Shown: positions 20,641 through 33,730 of the stretch, one piece after another
How positions within the stretch are numbered: position 1 is the first letter of the stretch
Layout of the letters: each line of letters begins with the position of its first letter
Assembly: GCA_036023115.1 (NCBI GenBank)
Contig: JAYKKT010000076.1
Span: forward strand, 3,162,001-3,226,000
DNA: 64,000 nt
DNA from: Brasenia schreberi
Taxonomy: Eukaryota; Streptophyta; Magnoliopsida; Nymphaeales; Cabombaceae
Direction: 5' to 3'
Position numbers and translations under genes: made by a program
The notes under the pieces: model-generated
The model's input: only the letters and a program-made list of their open reading frames with translations
Databases searched by the model: none
Told to the model about the DNA's origin: nothing

Positions 20641-22018
20641 TGATCAGAGATTTCTAGATTAAGTATTTGGCATCATCAATATAATTTAGCACATAACATA
20701 TTTTCAACATTTGATCCGATTCGATATTTAATTTTGCATCTTAATTAGCATATAGATTTGATTTCATCTTTAATATTTTTCATCATTTTAGAAATAGTTC
20801 TCTCCTCATCTAGTATTTTCTGGAATTTTCACCACAAGCATAGCATAATCACTTGCATTTTAGACATATACTCTTAGAATAAATTTCAGCACAAGTACAT
20901 AGATCTTTTCAATATATTTCAGCATATTTAGTTTTTTGCATATAATTTCAGCATATCTATATTTTATTTTTGCATAATTGCATCATACAATAATTGCTCA
21001 CATCAGCCCCACATTAGGTAGAGTTGCCCAAACCTAGATCCATAATCCCATTAGATAGACCCCATTAGATCTATCCCATATCCACTTTAGAACCAAATTT
21101 CAATTAGAACCCCAAAACCAACAGGAATAAAAAAATTGTGTCCATGGACCAAACCTCACATTTCAATTCAAGTGTATAAGTAATTTCTCTTTTATTACCA
21201 AGAATTTTGTAGCACAAAAACTGACAATTGTCCACCCAAACAAGAAAGTGATTGTGAAAAGAATTTGATTTGGGCTCACAATGTATAAAAGAAAAGCAAA
21301 TAAGAGGTGAGTCACTCTTGACTTAGTTTTTATTTACTTTCATAAAATTAAGAAGATTGAATATAAGTTTAAGGTTTTGTAGAATCTAAAATTTGTATAC
21401 ACTATTATATGATTTATATAAAAAAAGCACTATAAAAAGGCCCTTGATTCATGCCAAATGAGTGCCAACGGGAGATAGGTTGTCTTCCATTGACATAGTA
21501 AATATAAGCAAAGTTGGGGATTTTTTATAACAATCTTATTGGAAAATTTGTTGCTTATGAAGTGATGATATCATTGTAGAGAAAGGTGGGCTATAAGAAT
21601 TTATCATGAAATTACTTTTCCACTTAGATGGACATTTAAATGAACATGTTATTTGTAGACTTTGTTTCTTTTCTACTCTTATATGCTCCTGCCTTTCTTT
21701 TTCTGGTGAACGACTACATTAAGGCAGATGAGGGATGGGGACTGAAAAGAATAAGGGATGCTAAGGGTGTATGTCTTATTCATTACTAAAAATCATGCTC
21801 TCCAAGCTGTATTTATTTTTTGCATGGTTTAGAATATCTAGCATACTTTTAAAATAACCATTATAGACCTTCGGTTATAGTAAATTACTAGTTGATGCCT
21901 TCCAAAATAAAACATCTATTCATTTCAACATCAGTTAATACATGTAACGGTTACTTTGCTAAGCATTATGATTATTTTTTATTGGACATAAGTTCATGGC
22001 CTAATTTGAAGTTGTGAA
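20641..22018. other. Intergenic AT-rich DNA, no gene recognised
   Basis: No coding frame of note. TTTCAGCATA-type motifs continue to about 20980. The remainder has no repeat structure that I can define. Confidence 0.4.
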
Positions 22019-23545
22019 TGTAAACACCCTAAAATATTTTCGAAAACAAAAACAAGCATGTTAAAATTTTCAAAACAGATTTAGGTTTGTTTTAATTTCA
22101 CAAGTTGAACGTAGCTTACGAATTTCATAAACTAGAAATACAACATTTTTAAATGTTTTTAAAACTTGAAGTTACAAAATTAAGTTTTGAAAGTTAAAAA
22201 GGGAGTTGATTCGATCAAAGATGGAATAAAGCCTGGGTCAAAAGAGGATAAGGATGAACTTGCGAAAGCCCTGCCGAGGATTCAGGATGAATGCTAAGCA
22301 AGGAACGGGTCAAGGCATGATCAACCGTCCAATTTTGATTGAAATAGGCATGAACCACGCTCACCCATCAAGTATGGACCAAGACAAAGGATAAGTCATG
22401 AGTGGGCTAAGGAATTCGAAACCAACATGGGCTAGACCACACCCAAAGTCTAAACTCGAGGCAAGCTATCATGGGTGAGTTGAGCTCACTTACTCAAGTC
22501 CAAGGAAGGATGCAACTCATGTGGGTTGCACCAAGCCCACATGAGCTAAGAGGGGACCATCCTCCCAGCATGAATGGGTCAACCTTGGATCGGTTTGAAT
22601 TGGAATTGCTCTAAAAGTTGCACCAAAAACCGCACCAAGCTGTACCTAGCCAAACTGCACCAGGCCACCACACCTAGACAACTTGCACCAAACCATGGGT
22701 TGGACTCACCTTAACCTAGGGGACCACCACAAGACCCATGTGCCCCCCCATGTAGGGCCATGTGACCAACAACTTCCTCATGGGTTGGATCAAGTGTTGG
22801 GCCAAGAACCAACCCATGCCCAACTCGAGATTCACTTGAAGCCTATAAATAGAGGTCTAGGGGATGGGTTTTCAAGCATTGAAGGAGCATTGGAGAGATC
22901 ATAGAGAGTGGACAAAATCTATAGCAAGAGAGGGAGAGAAAGAGAGAGAGAGGGAGAGAAAAAGAGAGAGGAAGAAAAAGAAGTTTGGAGGTGTTGCCCA
23001 CCCCAAACCATGTTCATCATTTGCCATGGAGTCCTCTAATTAAGGTCGATTTCTTTCATATTCTTTGCTTTGATCTCTTCTTTACTTCCACTCAATTAAA
23101 GGGGTTGTAATTAATGAGCAGTTAACTCCATTCATTGATCTAATATATAGATGCTATGCTACCCAAATTTTGTTTGATTCATGCCTATTATGTGTTTGAT
23201 TTGAAGTTCCTTTTATCCCTTTATATGATATAATCTCTTATATCTCTTAATCCTCTCTATGCTTAAGCTATAAACATATTTTACTTTATTTCTTTCAGCC
23301 ATTTACCTTTTGATTACTGTGAATTAACTTTTACATTCGGATGTAATGCATTCATACACGTTTTAAAACCTGAAAATCTATTTTCTACATATTGCATACG
23401 TCTAGTGCTTTATTTTTAATTTCTTGTTCTCTACTTCGAATGTTTTGAAACTTTGCATAACACATATACCCACCTCTGTTAAAAATTTTAAGAATTTTAG
23501 GGCCGTGCAACCATGTAATTAAAATCAAAACAGATCTTTTTATAA
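22019..23545 (+). mobile_element. Truncated LTR related to the solo LTR at 42824
   Basis: It begins TGTAAACACCCT, the same terminus as the 2.9-kb solo LTR at 42824 (TGTAAACACCCC). It has TATAAATAGAGG at 22844-22851, a GA-rich leader (22918-22985), then about 500 bp that aligns closely with 50120-50700 (the CCTCTCTATGCTTA and AAATGCATTC-type blocks). The similarity stops near 23545 without the GGTGTCTACA-type end, so it is 3'-truncated. No protein is encoded. Confidence 0.65.
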
Positions 23546-24589
23546 CTCTTGAATTTGCAGCTTTCGTTTGTTCAGCTATCCCTCCGAGGGGTGAGAAGGT
23601 GGTAGGTGATCCTCTGTTTTGTTTGTGTGACTCGTATTTGCATGCTTTCAATGGCATTTGCTGGTAAGTTATTGCAAAAGTTAAACCTCATTTTCCTGTT
23701 AAACCTCAGTTGCTCTTCATGTCCATTTGCCTGTCGAACTTAAGTGTGGAAAGCTTGCTCACTAGTATTAGGCCTGGCCCGACCCGGCCAGTGGCCAATC
23801 AAGGGCCAAGCCAACATTTTACACGCCCATACAAAATGTGGGCCAGGCCGGCACGACCCATATTGACATCTCTATTGATCACATCACATCTCAACAACAA
23901 CGAATGTTGGTATTGTCTTAGTGTTCTGATCACAAGTCTTAGCGTTTGCAAAACATCCACAGCTTAATCCAACAACAAACATGATATAAATGGTTAAACT
24001 TATATACCCTATAAATTATAGCAGAAAAGAAAAAATAAAGAAAACTAATTTACTTGATTTGTCCTCCTTAATGTTGAAGGGTGACTGCCCCATGTGTTAC
24101 TTGGTCATCATCAGCTCCAAAATCAAGGCTCGAAACCCCAACATGGCACAGTTTGCCACCCACAAACCGATCAGCCCTTCTCACACAACTCGTCTCTCCT
24201 GCAAGTGGTCATAACCTGGCACACCACATTGTTGGTGTTTCCCTTCAGCTATGTCCGTTGGTTCACACTTTTCTCACACCCTCACACTCATGCTGGTTGA
24301 GATCAAGAGGAAGAAGAGGAAGACGATGGACTTCCCAAAGATGAAATTTTTATTCAATATGTTGATCTCTCATTAAAAGAGCTCAAAAGAGCTTAAATAC
24401 TCAATCCTACCAAATGGATACAGATCCTAACAAGCCACTCAAGACCCAAACCAAATGATGATCCAAAACACCATCAAATGATCCAAAACGTGACCCAAAT
24501 AAACAATACTCTTATCCTTGTGATCAGTCTCTTACATGGACTCCCTAATCACACTAATACCAATCACAATGACTCGATATGGTATTCAA
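23546..24589. other. Intergenic, TE-derived scraps
   Basis: A GC-rich stretch at 23768-23875 (repeated GGCC and CGACCC runs) stands out from its surroundings and looks like a degenerate transposon end, but I found no partner. 24340-24589 is low-complexity DNA. No gene is supported. Confidence 0.35.
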
Positions 24590-25860
24590 ACAGTGATTGG
24601 AGTTCGGTCTAGTCTCACAAAGATCCTCATTTTCTTCTCGACTTATTCTTCATAGAAAAGAGTTGCCTAAACATTATGTTCTTCATGACCATCAACTCGA
24701 GGCTTCTCATCCTCATCTATGATTGGAACAAGCTTGACCTTTTTGAACACTCCATTATTAGATGTGGCCCTTGACAAATATAGCAAGGTCCAAGCTTTGA
24801 CAAACCACCAACTAAAGTAGGCTTTCAACTCTCGGAAGTAGCACCTGGTACACGCCCACCAATCAATGCCTACTTGGTTGTGGTCCCAAGGACACCCTTG
24901 ACTGTGTACGCCCTTTGGGGGCTGACTAGGTGTTCCACCACCACATCCAACTCCATCTGTCCGCCTCAAGTTCATGAAAGACTACTCCACTGTTATAGTA
25001 TCCAACACACTCATGGGGGTTTTGCAGTGTAATTTGGTTTGTCCCTCATCATTGCAAACCTTCCTCAAATTGGTATAGTTTGCCCACCTCTGACATGTCC
25101 TATATCTCCAACAATAAGATGTTGAATCTCCTTAAATACTCATGAATAGGTCCAGTTTGTCTTAGCTGTCGATGTCAATCACGAGATTGAAGACTATTGT
25201 TAATGTGTAGAAATTGCTTCCGCAACTCCTTGAGCTAAACCCATGAAGAGACGGGTGCACAACATTGTTCTCATGTTAAAGTTTGGTGGGTTCTCCACCA
25301 TAGCTTCACAACTCCCCTCAAGAATAAGGTGGCGACTACTAGTTGCCCAACTTTTTGGACTTGGGTTGACTAAAAATATTGATTAATATTCCATATAAAA
25401 TCTTCACCAATTTCTGGCCTCGGGTCCTGTCCATAGAACAAAGATCTCGTACCTTCACCTTCCATGCGAAACCATGGTGGTTAGGGATAAGGGTTGCAAT
25501 GAAACTCATGCTTGCAACACTCTATTCAACCTAGAAGAGTAGCATGTGGCGGTGGAGTCGATTATGTGGTCATAGCCGCGACAATGGCAGCCACTGTGCC
25601 CTCCCTTAATGTATGAAATTCGGTTTCCATCCAATCAACCTTCTCCAACCGTTGAGATATGCACAAGAAGAGCCTCCATTCTCGCCATGAAGTCAACAAG
25701 GGGCTGGTCCTTTGGATTAGAGCTAGAACCCACATTTGTCCCACAAGCCATTGTTGCACGAGCATGTGCTCGTTTGCCAAAGTGTCCCCTTTGATTATGA
25801 ATAAATCTAAAATAAAAGATACCCTGGTCCTTGTTTGAATAAATACATCTGAACAAATAA
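24590..25860 (-). pseudogene. Ty3-like retrotransposon gag fragment, copy 1
   Basis: Minus-strand frames include an N-terminal gag-like segment (SSNPKDQPLVDFMARMEALL, then ISQRLEKVDWMETEFHTLRE read in another frame; 25560-25780). A downstream part contains DEDEKPRVDGHEEHNV (24667-24720). Copy 2 at 27790-29540 matches the same blocks in the same order. Frames are broken throughout, and no protease, RT or integrase was seen. At 25380-25420 it holds the uninterrupted version of the site where copy 2 carries the mini-element. Confidence 0.6.
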
Positions 25861-27789
25861 ATTTGTGATAAACCTTTTATTCCACACAACTTATTAAAAC
25901 CAAATGTGGATTAATTAATCCACACCAAACGCGTGGCTCATTCCCTTGCAGCCGCACAACCAAGTAGGTTCGATCCCACATAGCAAATGTGGCACCTGAA
26001 CTTGTCTGCAACAAGTTGAACCGAGCCTCGCACTTGATCCATGCCAACCAAGCCACCTCGACCTGGTCTAGTCCGTAGAGAGCCGCACCAATCAGCCTCC
26101 GATCTGCACCAATCAGAATCACCACTGGCCTCGGCCCCTTCCTCGTGATTTCCGTATGAAACCACCCGAATTTCAATGGTGGAATTTGGCCAGCAACCAG
26201 CCAAATTCTAACTACGCAAATATGGTCGTAAATCTGCCCTAAAAAATCCGAATTTTCTAACAATGAAAAACTTTCAGTTTTGTCCCATTTCTACTGCAAC
26301 TCCTTAAGGATTTCATATATATATTAATGCTCACTAATAGCAAGAAATCCCATTGAAAATTCAGCAGGAAAACTACGACGAACTGGAACCAAATGTGGAA
26401 CCAATCGGTCAACTGCATGGGAGCCGATTCTTGAATCTAGTCCACCGACTTCCACCACAAATTGAACGAGTTCCACCGCATTCTATGACCTAGGATGCCA
26501 ATAACACCTTGGGATAGCCTAGACACCCCACAATAACTAGCAACACCACCTAGTAGCTGGTTGGATGCGGTTTGTTTGAAATTCGCTTAAACGTGGACGA
26601 TTGAAGGTGTTTCAACCCTTGGGTGGTTGTAAGAGATGCCTAGGGACCAGGTCGGCTGAGTGGTTTTGCCCCTGGGAGGGGCTGTTGTGGCAGCTTGCTT
26701 TCCCAAGGAGCTGACGGTAGTACACAATTTGACAAGAGTGGCTGGTCTTGCTGTTGCATTAACGGGTGGAGCTAGTAAGAGGAAACTTGCCGTTTTTGTG
26801 GGACAAGTATTGTGGTCTTAAGCATGTTTTGATTGCCCGTCAGGTTGCTAAGCTGGACGGTGAATAACTTACTATTGTCGTAGGCCTTAGATGAAGGCTC
26901 AGATCAGAAGGTGGCAAAGACGTATGGCGTTGCCATGGAACAATCACACTTGGAAAGTGGAGTGTGAGTTGTTGGGTGCCATTTTTGGTGCCGACGAAAG
27001 TTGCATAATCTGGTTTTGGCAAGTAGCTAACTGCCTTGGAGTTGCTACACTCGACTAGGGCCAGTTGGACAACTCACAAACAGGTACCATTGCATTTGAA
27101 AAGTTGCCTTGTGAGAGTCGGGGTGACGAAATTGGCAAGTGGTGGAGTGTGTGCTGTTGGAGATTTACTTGGAAAGTGCTTGGCTGCCCATGGAGGTGCC
27201 ATGATTGGACGGGTTGCGTTAGGCAATTGCCCTTAGTAGGTGGTAGTGGAATAGGCAAGGAGCCAGAGGCAAGTTGGGATTGCCTTTCTGGGACCCGAGG
27301 ACCTTTTGGCAACCTACCTCGGCCGTGCTTGGAAGGACCGTGTTTGGAAGGTGGTATGGCTCACCTTGCAATTTCCGACGACAAGCATTTAGGCAAGTTT
27401 CCTTGGCTTAAGGCTCTATAAAAGAGAGAAACTCGCTTTAGAGAGTTCTCTTGGCTCTCTTCTCTCAGGTTAGTGAGGAAGGACGAGAGATGCTGCTTAA
27501 AAGGGGAGACCCGAAAGGTATGTTCGTGAAGAGGATCCCTCCGATCTGACATGTCTGCCATGATGACCCTGCTATTGGCCCCTCCTGGTCTGCAACACCA
27601 CCAAAGCTGGTCAGTACCACACCGCCACACTACGGCAACACTCTGAATGTTTCTCCTATGCGGCTACAACAATGTTGTTGCACTCAACAGCTTGCTGCCG
27701 GTTTACCACATGCCTTGCCTCTGGTGCGCACGTGCCCACTAGCTTGTAGCACTTCTTCCAATTGCTGACTCCCACAGTTGGGCTTGGCT
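25861..27789. mobile_element. TE-derived non-coding DNA with a TATA-type LTR promoter
   Basis: 25861-26030 shares a block (CATTCCCTTGCAGCCGCA, then GTAGGTTCGATCCCA) with 32800-32860, marking a dispersed repeat. 26500-27480 is richer in GC and repeats TTGGCAAGT/GTTGCCTTG motifs. TATAAAAG at 27417-27424 followed by an AGAG-rich leader looks like an LTR promoter. The ORFs here overlap each other on both strands and resemble nothing I recognise. Confidence 0.4.
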
Positions 27790-29540
27790 CTCACCTGTAT
27801 GACATTCTAAAAGTGGTAGGAGACATGTCAAGTCTCACAAAGATACTAATTCTTCTCCCCGACGGGTACTCATAGAAAGGATTCGCATTAATGTTGTATT
27901 CTCCATCACCATCAACCCAAGACTCCTCAACCTGATCATCACAACAAGCTTGGCCTTCTTTAGAGACAGCGTCGACCTTCAATTCTGCGGATTTCAACCT
28001 CATTCTCTGCCGATCGGCCCTTTCTTATGGTCTCACGATCTACAATCAACAATCAGATCTGGCCAGAATTTATCTGAACAGCATACAAATCAACGTCTAA
28101 CTAAGAGAGATCTGCTTCTGAACTAGACTGAGAAACTCCAGATCATGCAGCAATACAATCTCAATCTACAATCCTTTACTACGGATCTGCTGATTCAGTG
28201 AGCTCGCATCAGATCTGCTTCACTTATTTCCCAGCGATCTGCTCCATCTGCTCGAGCTCTAAAAAGCATTAAAAAACAAGAGATCGTTGCTGATCCGCTT
28301 CATTAGATGTGGCCCTTGGCAAATGTAGCAAGGCCCAAGCTTCATCAAACCACCAATTGTAGTAGGTTTCCGACTCTCTAAATTAGCACCCAGTACAAGC
28401 CAACTAATTAGCACCATACTCTGCTGTTGTCTCGAGGATGCCGCTGACGGACCGCCTCAACTTTGGTCCATCCCCTTCGCAGCCCAACTCGGTGCTCCAC
28501 CACCCTGGCCAGCTCCATCTGTTTGCCTAAGTCCACAAAGGAATCTACCTCCATCATAGCCTCCAATATACTCATGGGGTTCCGTCGGCATAACTCGGTT
28601 TGTGCCAATGATTGCAAACCTTCCTTGAATAGGTACAATTTGTCCATCTTTTGACATGTCAAGTCTCAGCTATTGAAGTTGGTCACGAGCACGACGACTA
28701 CCATTGGTGGTTTGGAATTGCTTCCAGAACTCTGCCTTGAGCTGAATCCATGAAGAGACGGGTTCACGGCCTTGTTCTCATACCAAAGTTTAGTGTATCC
28801 TCTACTAAAGTTTTACATCTCCTCTCAAGAACAAGGCACAACTACTAGTAGCAGGACTTTGGGGAATCAAGTTGCCTTAAAATATTATTCAATATTTCAT
28901 ATAAAATTCTAACTCCGCTCATGTAAGGGATCACCCTTGTATGATCCGTCTCAAGCCCGAATGAAGGAAGACGGCTGTATTAGGCTTCCGATGGTCAGCA
29001 TAAAACTTTGTCAGACTTATTTATCATGAATTCTAAAAATTATGAAAGGTATCAATTATTGTTGTTATTGTTCTATCCGACCCCATCTAGTATGGGAAAA
29101 GGCTTAGTTGTTGTTGTTGTATTTTATATAAAATTCTCAGCCAATTTGTGGTCTAAGGTGTCATAAAAAGAACAAAGATCTAGCACGTTCACCTTTCATG
29201 CGGAACCATGGTGGTTGGGGATAAGGGCTGCAGTGAAACTCGTATGGCAATCTGCAAGAATAGCATGTAGCGGTGGAGTCGGCTATGTGGCCATAGCCGC
29301 CACTGTAACGGTCACCTTGGCCTCCCTTAATGTATGAAACTTAGTTTCTAGACAATCAACCTTCTCCAACCACTACGATATGTACACAAGAAGAGCATCT
29401 ATACTGGTCATGTAGTCCATAGGGGGGGTTGATCCTCCGGATTAGAGCTAGAACCTGCAACTGTCCCATGAGCCAATGCTGCACGAGCATGGGTTTGAAG
29501 TGCCAATTTATTTATGAACAAATCTGAATAAAAGATACCC
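27790..29540 (-). pseudogene. Ty3-like retrotransposon gag fragment, copy 2
   Basis: The minus strand reads gag-like sequence with KLYLFKEGLQSLAQTELCRR (about 28600), a motif typical of plant Ty3 gag (RxKLYxFxxGL). It is followed by ILEAMMEVDSFVDLGKQME and, further on, ESWVDGDGEYNINANPF (27860-27920). Compared with copy 1 it carries about 300 extra bases (28000-28300) and the 210-bp insertion 28911-29120. Multiple stops; non-functional. Confidence 0.6.
28911..29120 (+). mobile_element. 210-bp mini-element made of both ends of the LINE
   Basis: It is flanked by a 17-bp duplication with one mismatch (ATTTCATATAAAATTCT, 28894-28910; ATTTTATATAAAATTCT, 29121-29137). Its first 130 bp match the LINE 5' leader on the minus strand at 14342-14210 (AACTCCGCYCATGTAAGGG, TTAGGCTTCC, CAGCATAAAACTTTGT). 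Its last 60 bp match the LINE 3' end (CTAGTATGGGAAAAGGCTTA and the TTG tail). It encodes nothing and presumably moved using LINE enzymes. Confidence 0.85.
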
Positions 29541-30920
29541 TGCTCCCTGTATGAATAAAATTTTAATAGAGTTCTTAATGTATGCAAATTTTTGGTTCTA
29601 TAGAACCACGTTGTAGGCCAGTCTCGATTCTTTTTACAAAAAGTTTTCTTACAACACAGCCAGGGTCAACATTATGCTAGCAACTTGTTTGGATAATTAA
29701 GCTTCACATAGGTTGGTCTAGGTAAGTTTCACATAGGTGACTAATTGGATTCTATGGGGCATGAATGGTGTAACCAAGAAAATTGAGGTGAACGTTAGTT
29801 GGGCGAAGCTGTGAAGGGTTTTAGGTTTTATTTTTTTATTCGTTGCGATTTTAGGGTATGAAACTTGGAAAGTGATGGGCAGTTAGGAATTTCAACTAGG
29901 ATATTAATAGGACATGGTGTTATTTAAGATAACACACACCTAAGGGACGGTTGGGATATGTATGGTCCACTGACCTAGAAGACTGATTTAGGTGTTTTTG
30001 TGGGTGACCGTTTAAAGGGGAATTCAGAGGGTTATGAGACTCGGTATGTGATGGGTAGATGCTGACCCAAGGTTTATTATGGTTGGATTAAATGATCTGG
30101 GTTTAACTAGGTTGATTCTTAGTTAGTTATGGGAATTGGTTCCGCAAATGGGTAGACGGGGTAAGGCCCTGATTAATTTTGGTTTGGATGTATGGGAACA
30201 TGTGGTTAATCTGGTTCAAAGGAATAAGGGGACAGCAAGCAACACAATGGCTGAAGAATAACTTTTCCAAATAAAAGGGTGTACAACAAAAAAATTAACA
30301 CCTAATATGCAATGTTAAATAATACGGCTGTGCAATAGATGTTTTTTACGATGATGCAATGAATAGCTAATGGGGAATGCTTGGATCAAACCACTTATAT
30401 GTAACGACTGCAATAAAATTAATATGCAATGATTAATAAACTAACATGCAATGAGTAAGAAGACTAAGATGCAATAAGATCAACTAATACGCACTAAGAT
30501 TAACAAGATCAATATGCACTAAGACCAGCAAAATCACATGCACTAGGACCAACAATGAATATGCTTGATGCCTACTATGCATGCAAACATGAGAGCTAAA
30601 CTAAGAAACTAATGTGCTTGATATAAAAAGACAAATGGAAACTAATATGTATGCTGAAAAAAATATTATGCATGCAAACTAATAAATTAATAACAAGAGA
30701 AATATTAAGACTACCTAATATAAAAACTAATGTGATGTCTGACCTACAAGTGATCGAAAGCAAATATATAAAATCGACACACCTAATTTATTAAGGAACT
30801 AATATGAGGTGCAAATTAATTTAGGGATGCTGAAAATCGAGGTGACTGATGATGCATGCGAATATGCAACCTAATGTATTGTAAATAATCCTAATATGAA
30901 ATTGATGGAGTACCTACTTG
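29541..30920. other. AT-rich intergenic DNA with loose ATGCAATGA-type repeats
   Basis: 30290-30700 repeats words such as AATATGCAATGA, TATGCACTAAGA and ACTAATATGCA at irregular spacing, which looks like an eroded satellite or LTR segment. The rest has no features. No gene is supported. Confidence 0.35.
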
Positions 30921-32690
30921 ATTCACGCCACATTAAGGATTGAGAATAAGATTTAGAAACTTGTGTGCTCCTTTGATAAATATGGCAGACGATCTCTCTT
31001 TTGATGGAGCACCGCTTAGGAGGTTGAAAGTTGGTCGACCCTCTCTTGATTTAGCACTCTCACGACATACATAAAAAAGAGAAGAGGAGGAGATCGATGG
31101 CTGCACTTGGGAAACCCTTGAAATTGGGGGATGTGAGACATACATTACAAGGAAGGCTGGAGCCCTATTTTATAATTTTTCTTTACAGGCCAAAGAGAGA
31201 ATCAAATGGGAAAAGTTCAAAAGAAAGTCGGAAATGATCTAGGGCAGCTTTTTATCTCTGAAATTTCCAGCAATAGCTGAGTCTCTCCACTTGGATCCAT
31301 GGCTGGACCAAATGCCGATTTGGGTGAGCCCAAAGTTGAACGTCCCAAGCCTTCTTATCTTGAACCTGGTTCATCCCTAATGTAACATATTAATTTTGTG
31401 GACCATCCGTTAGGCCTTAGCCAACCAAGGTGGGTCCAGTGAATCCTTGAGTCTGGCTCAAATAGGTTGAGTCAAATAGGCATCAAGGTGACAGAAGCAA
31501 GGGTCCATGCCAAATCTTCTAGGTGGGTCGTCTAAGCTCAATTCCTCAACTAGGGTTAAGTCAAATTTGAGACCAAAGAAGCTAAAGTTAGCTTAGTCTA
31601 ATGCGGATTGAGTAAACCTAACTTCGGTCATGGTTGAGTGACTTAGTCAAGGTCGAGTGGGCGAACCTATCTTGGTCAAAACTTGAGTGAAGTCAAGTGG
31701 TTAGATCATTGGGTCAAGTAAAAATCGAGACATTAGGCAGACTTCAAATGTGAATAACTCATTTAAGTACATAAGTATAAAATGTGAAGAAAATAATTAA
31801 TTTACTGATGTAAATAAAAGGCAATATTGGTTTCCTAAAAAGATCGAATTGTAGAGATTTTTTGGGCACAAAAATAGGAACTAAAAGAAAGAGATTTTTT
31901 TCATAATATTTCTCATGATTTTCAGCAATATATGTGTATTCTTATCAATAGTAAAGCTTTAAATACATGATAGATTTGGAAAATAACCTCCCTATATGAA
32001 TATATATTTTAAAGTCTCATTTGTGCATGAGAAAACCACATTTAATGCATTATATATGCACATATGTATACATACACATATTTTATGAAATTCATAGGTA
32101 GGATATACATGTAAAAATCGACCCATATTGTGTATCCATGACATGTAAAATTCATATGTAGATATACATGTTTAGAACTTGACCCAGTAGGCTCTTAGGA
32201 ACAAGGTGGGTGTGACCGGGCTAAAGGACTAAGACTCCTCAAAGGGGCTGGACGGAGCTTAAACGTACCTCAAAGGGCTGGGTGTAAGGCTTGGTTGACC
32301 CAATATGCTAGACAATTCTTATTGCGGCCCACATTGATATCATACAACAACTAATGAATCTTCATACTTGATCCTATCTCTTTCCTTGAAATATTTGTAT
32401 CCATATCAATTAAATGTATTGATGGAGCAAATACATATATGTTTAAGTGTTTGCTATTCATTTGTCTTCCTTTCAAATGTATCCGGATTCAGATTTGGAT
32501 TTGAATTTGGTGGTTGTATTAGCTTGAGCTATAGTAAATGAATTGCAAGCATTTTTTTTTAAGACCATCTCAACTTGGTTCTCATTTGAGCTAAATTTTG
32601 TATAAATTAAGATTTAGGATTTTGCTTCATGTGCCTCAAAATTGGAATTTCAAAAACCAGTTTTTCACAACCATATTTTTCTAGAAAACT
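30921..32690 (-). mobile_element. LTR-type repeat, minus orientation, copy 1
   Basis: This shares, in order, several blocks with 48150-49989: a GCTCCAGCC-type leader next to an AT-rich box near 31160-31175 (minus strand TATAAAATAGGG), a middle part with ATGTAAATAAAAG, and the distal GATTTGGATTTGAATTTGGT region with CTTGAAA..TTGTATCCAT. The two copies are well diverged. Boundaries are not resolved and no coding sequence is seen. Confidence 0.5.
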
Positions 32691-32699
32691 TTGGGTGTT

Positions 32700-33730
32700 T
32701 GCACCTGCCTCCAAACGAATAAATCTGTAATAAACTTTCTATTCCATATGGCAACTTTATTAGAAACCGATTGTGGGCCCTCTAATCTATAACAAACCCA
32801 AATGTGACTCATTCTCTTGCAGCCACATGAACAAGGTAGGTTCAATCCCACCAAGTTGAACGTAGCCTCACACTCCATCAAAGAGCATATGCAACATAGC
32901 CCGAGCACCTGAAACTTTATATATTCATACTTCATCTGTAACATCACTTTATCGTGGTCCATGTCCATCAATTCCACCATAATATCTATTTTTCCATCTT
33001 TACCATCGTCTGCATGAAGGTTACAAGGTGGCCACCCATCGGAAGGTCAAAAATATCATGAATATCATCTCACCCCGGTATATGGAAATTGTTAGTATCA
33101 GATTGCAAAGTATCAATAAAGGCAGTCAGTAATGGCTAATCCAACATCTGCAAAAAAAACTTCCTTGGTCAGATAATCTAGACCGTTGACAATTACCTGG
33201 CACTACTCTATCTCCTCACGAAACAACCATCAACAACAACATTATATCGCTGGTGGTGGTATGTCGGAAGATTCAACAATCCATGTAAATTTACATATTG
33301 TTTATTAGTCAAATTTGTACCTAAGAATCTTTTACTTAAATGTGCAAAATGCTATATCACAAAATGGTTTAGAATTATCTGCTCATACCAAATTGTATCG
33401 GTAGTATTACTTGTAAAGCTAGGGAACAACTCCAGGATAGGGGGCAACAACATCATCACCCCCTATAGGATACTCATTGGTATTTATATTAGGACAAAGC
33501 TTTGAATCACCAGCTTTATCATAGTACCTTGAAGAAGCTTCCACAAAATTCATCTCGAAGTGCAATTGTATCCTAGGATGATCCACCTGTGATGACTCCA
33601 CATTCCTCTCATCTTAGTGTCACTACGATGGCCCATTATATGCCAACTTGAAGCCATCTTGTTGTCTCGATAATGTTGTAACAACATGACCTTCTAGTCA
33701 TTTACCTCTATGATACATCACCTCTCTCAG
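32700..33730 (-). pseudogene. Plant-mobile-domain (PMD) fragment in TE debris
   Basis: The minus strand at 33020-33170 reads LLTAFIDTLQSDTNNFHIP followed by remnants of GEM-I-DIFDLPMGG, matching the PMD pattern (LLxAxxxRWxxxTxTFHLPxGExTxTLxDVxxLxGLPxxG). The PMD is known both from MULEs and from host genes such as MAIN. A better copy is at 46240-46560. Stops and frameshifts abound. 32708-32860 repeats part of 25861-26030. Confidence 0.5.
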
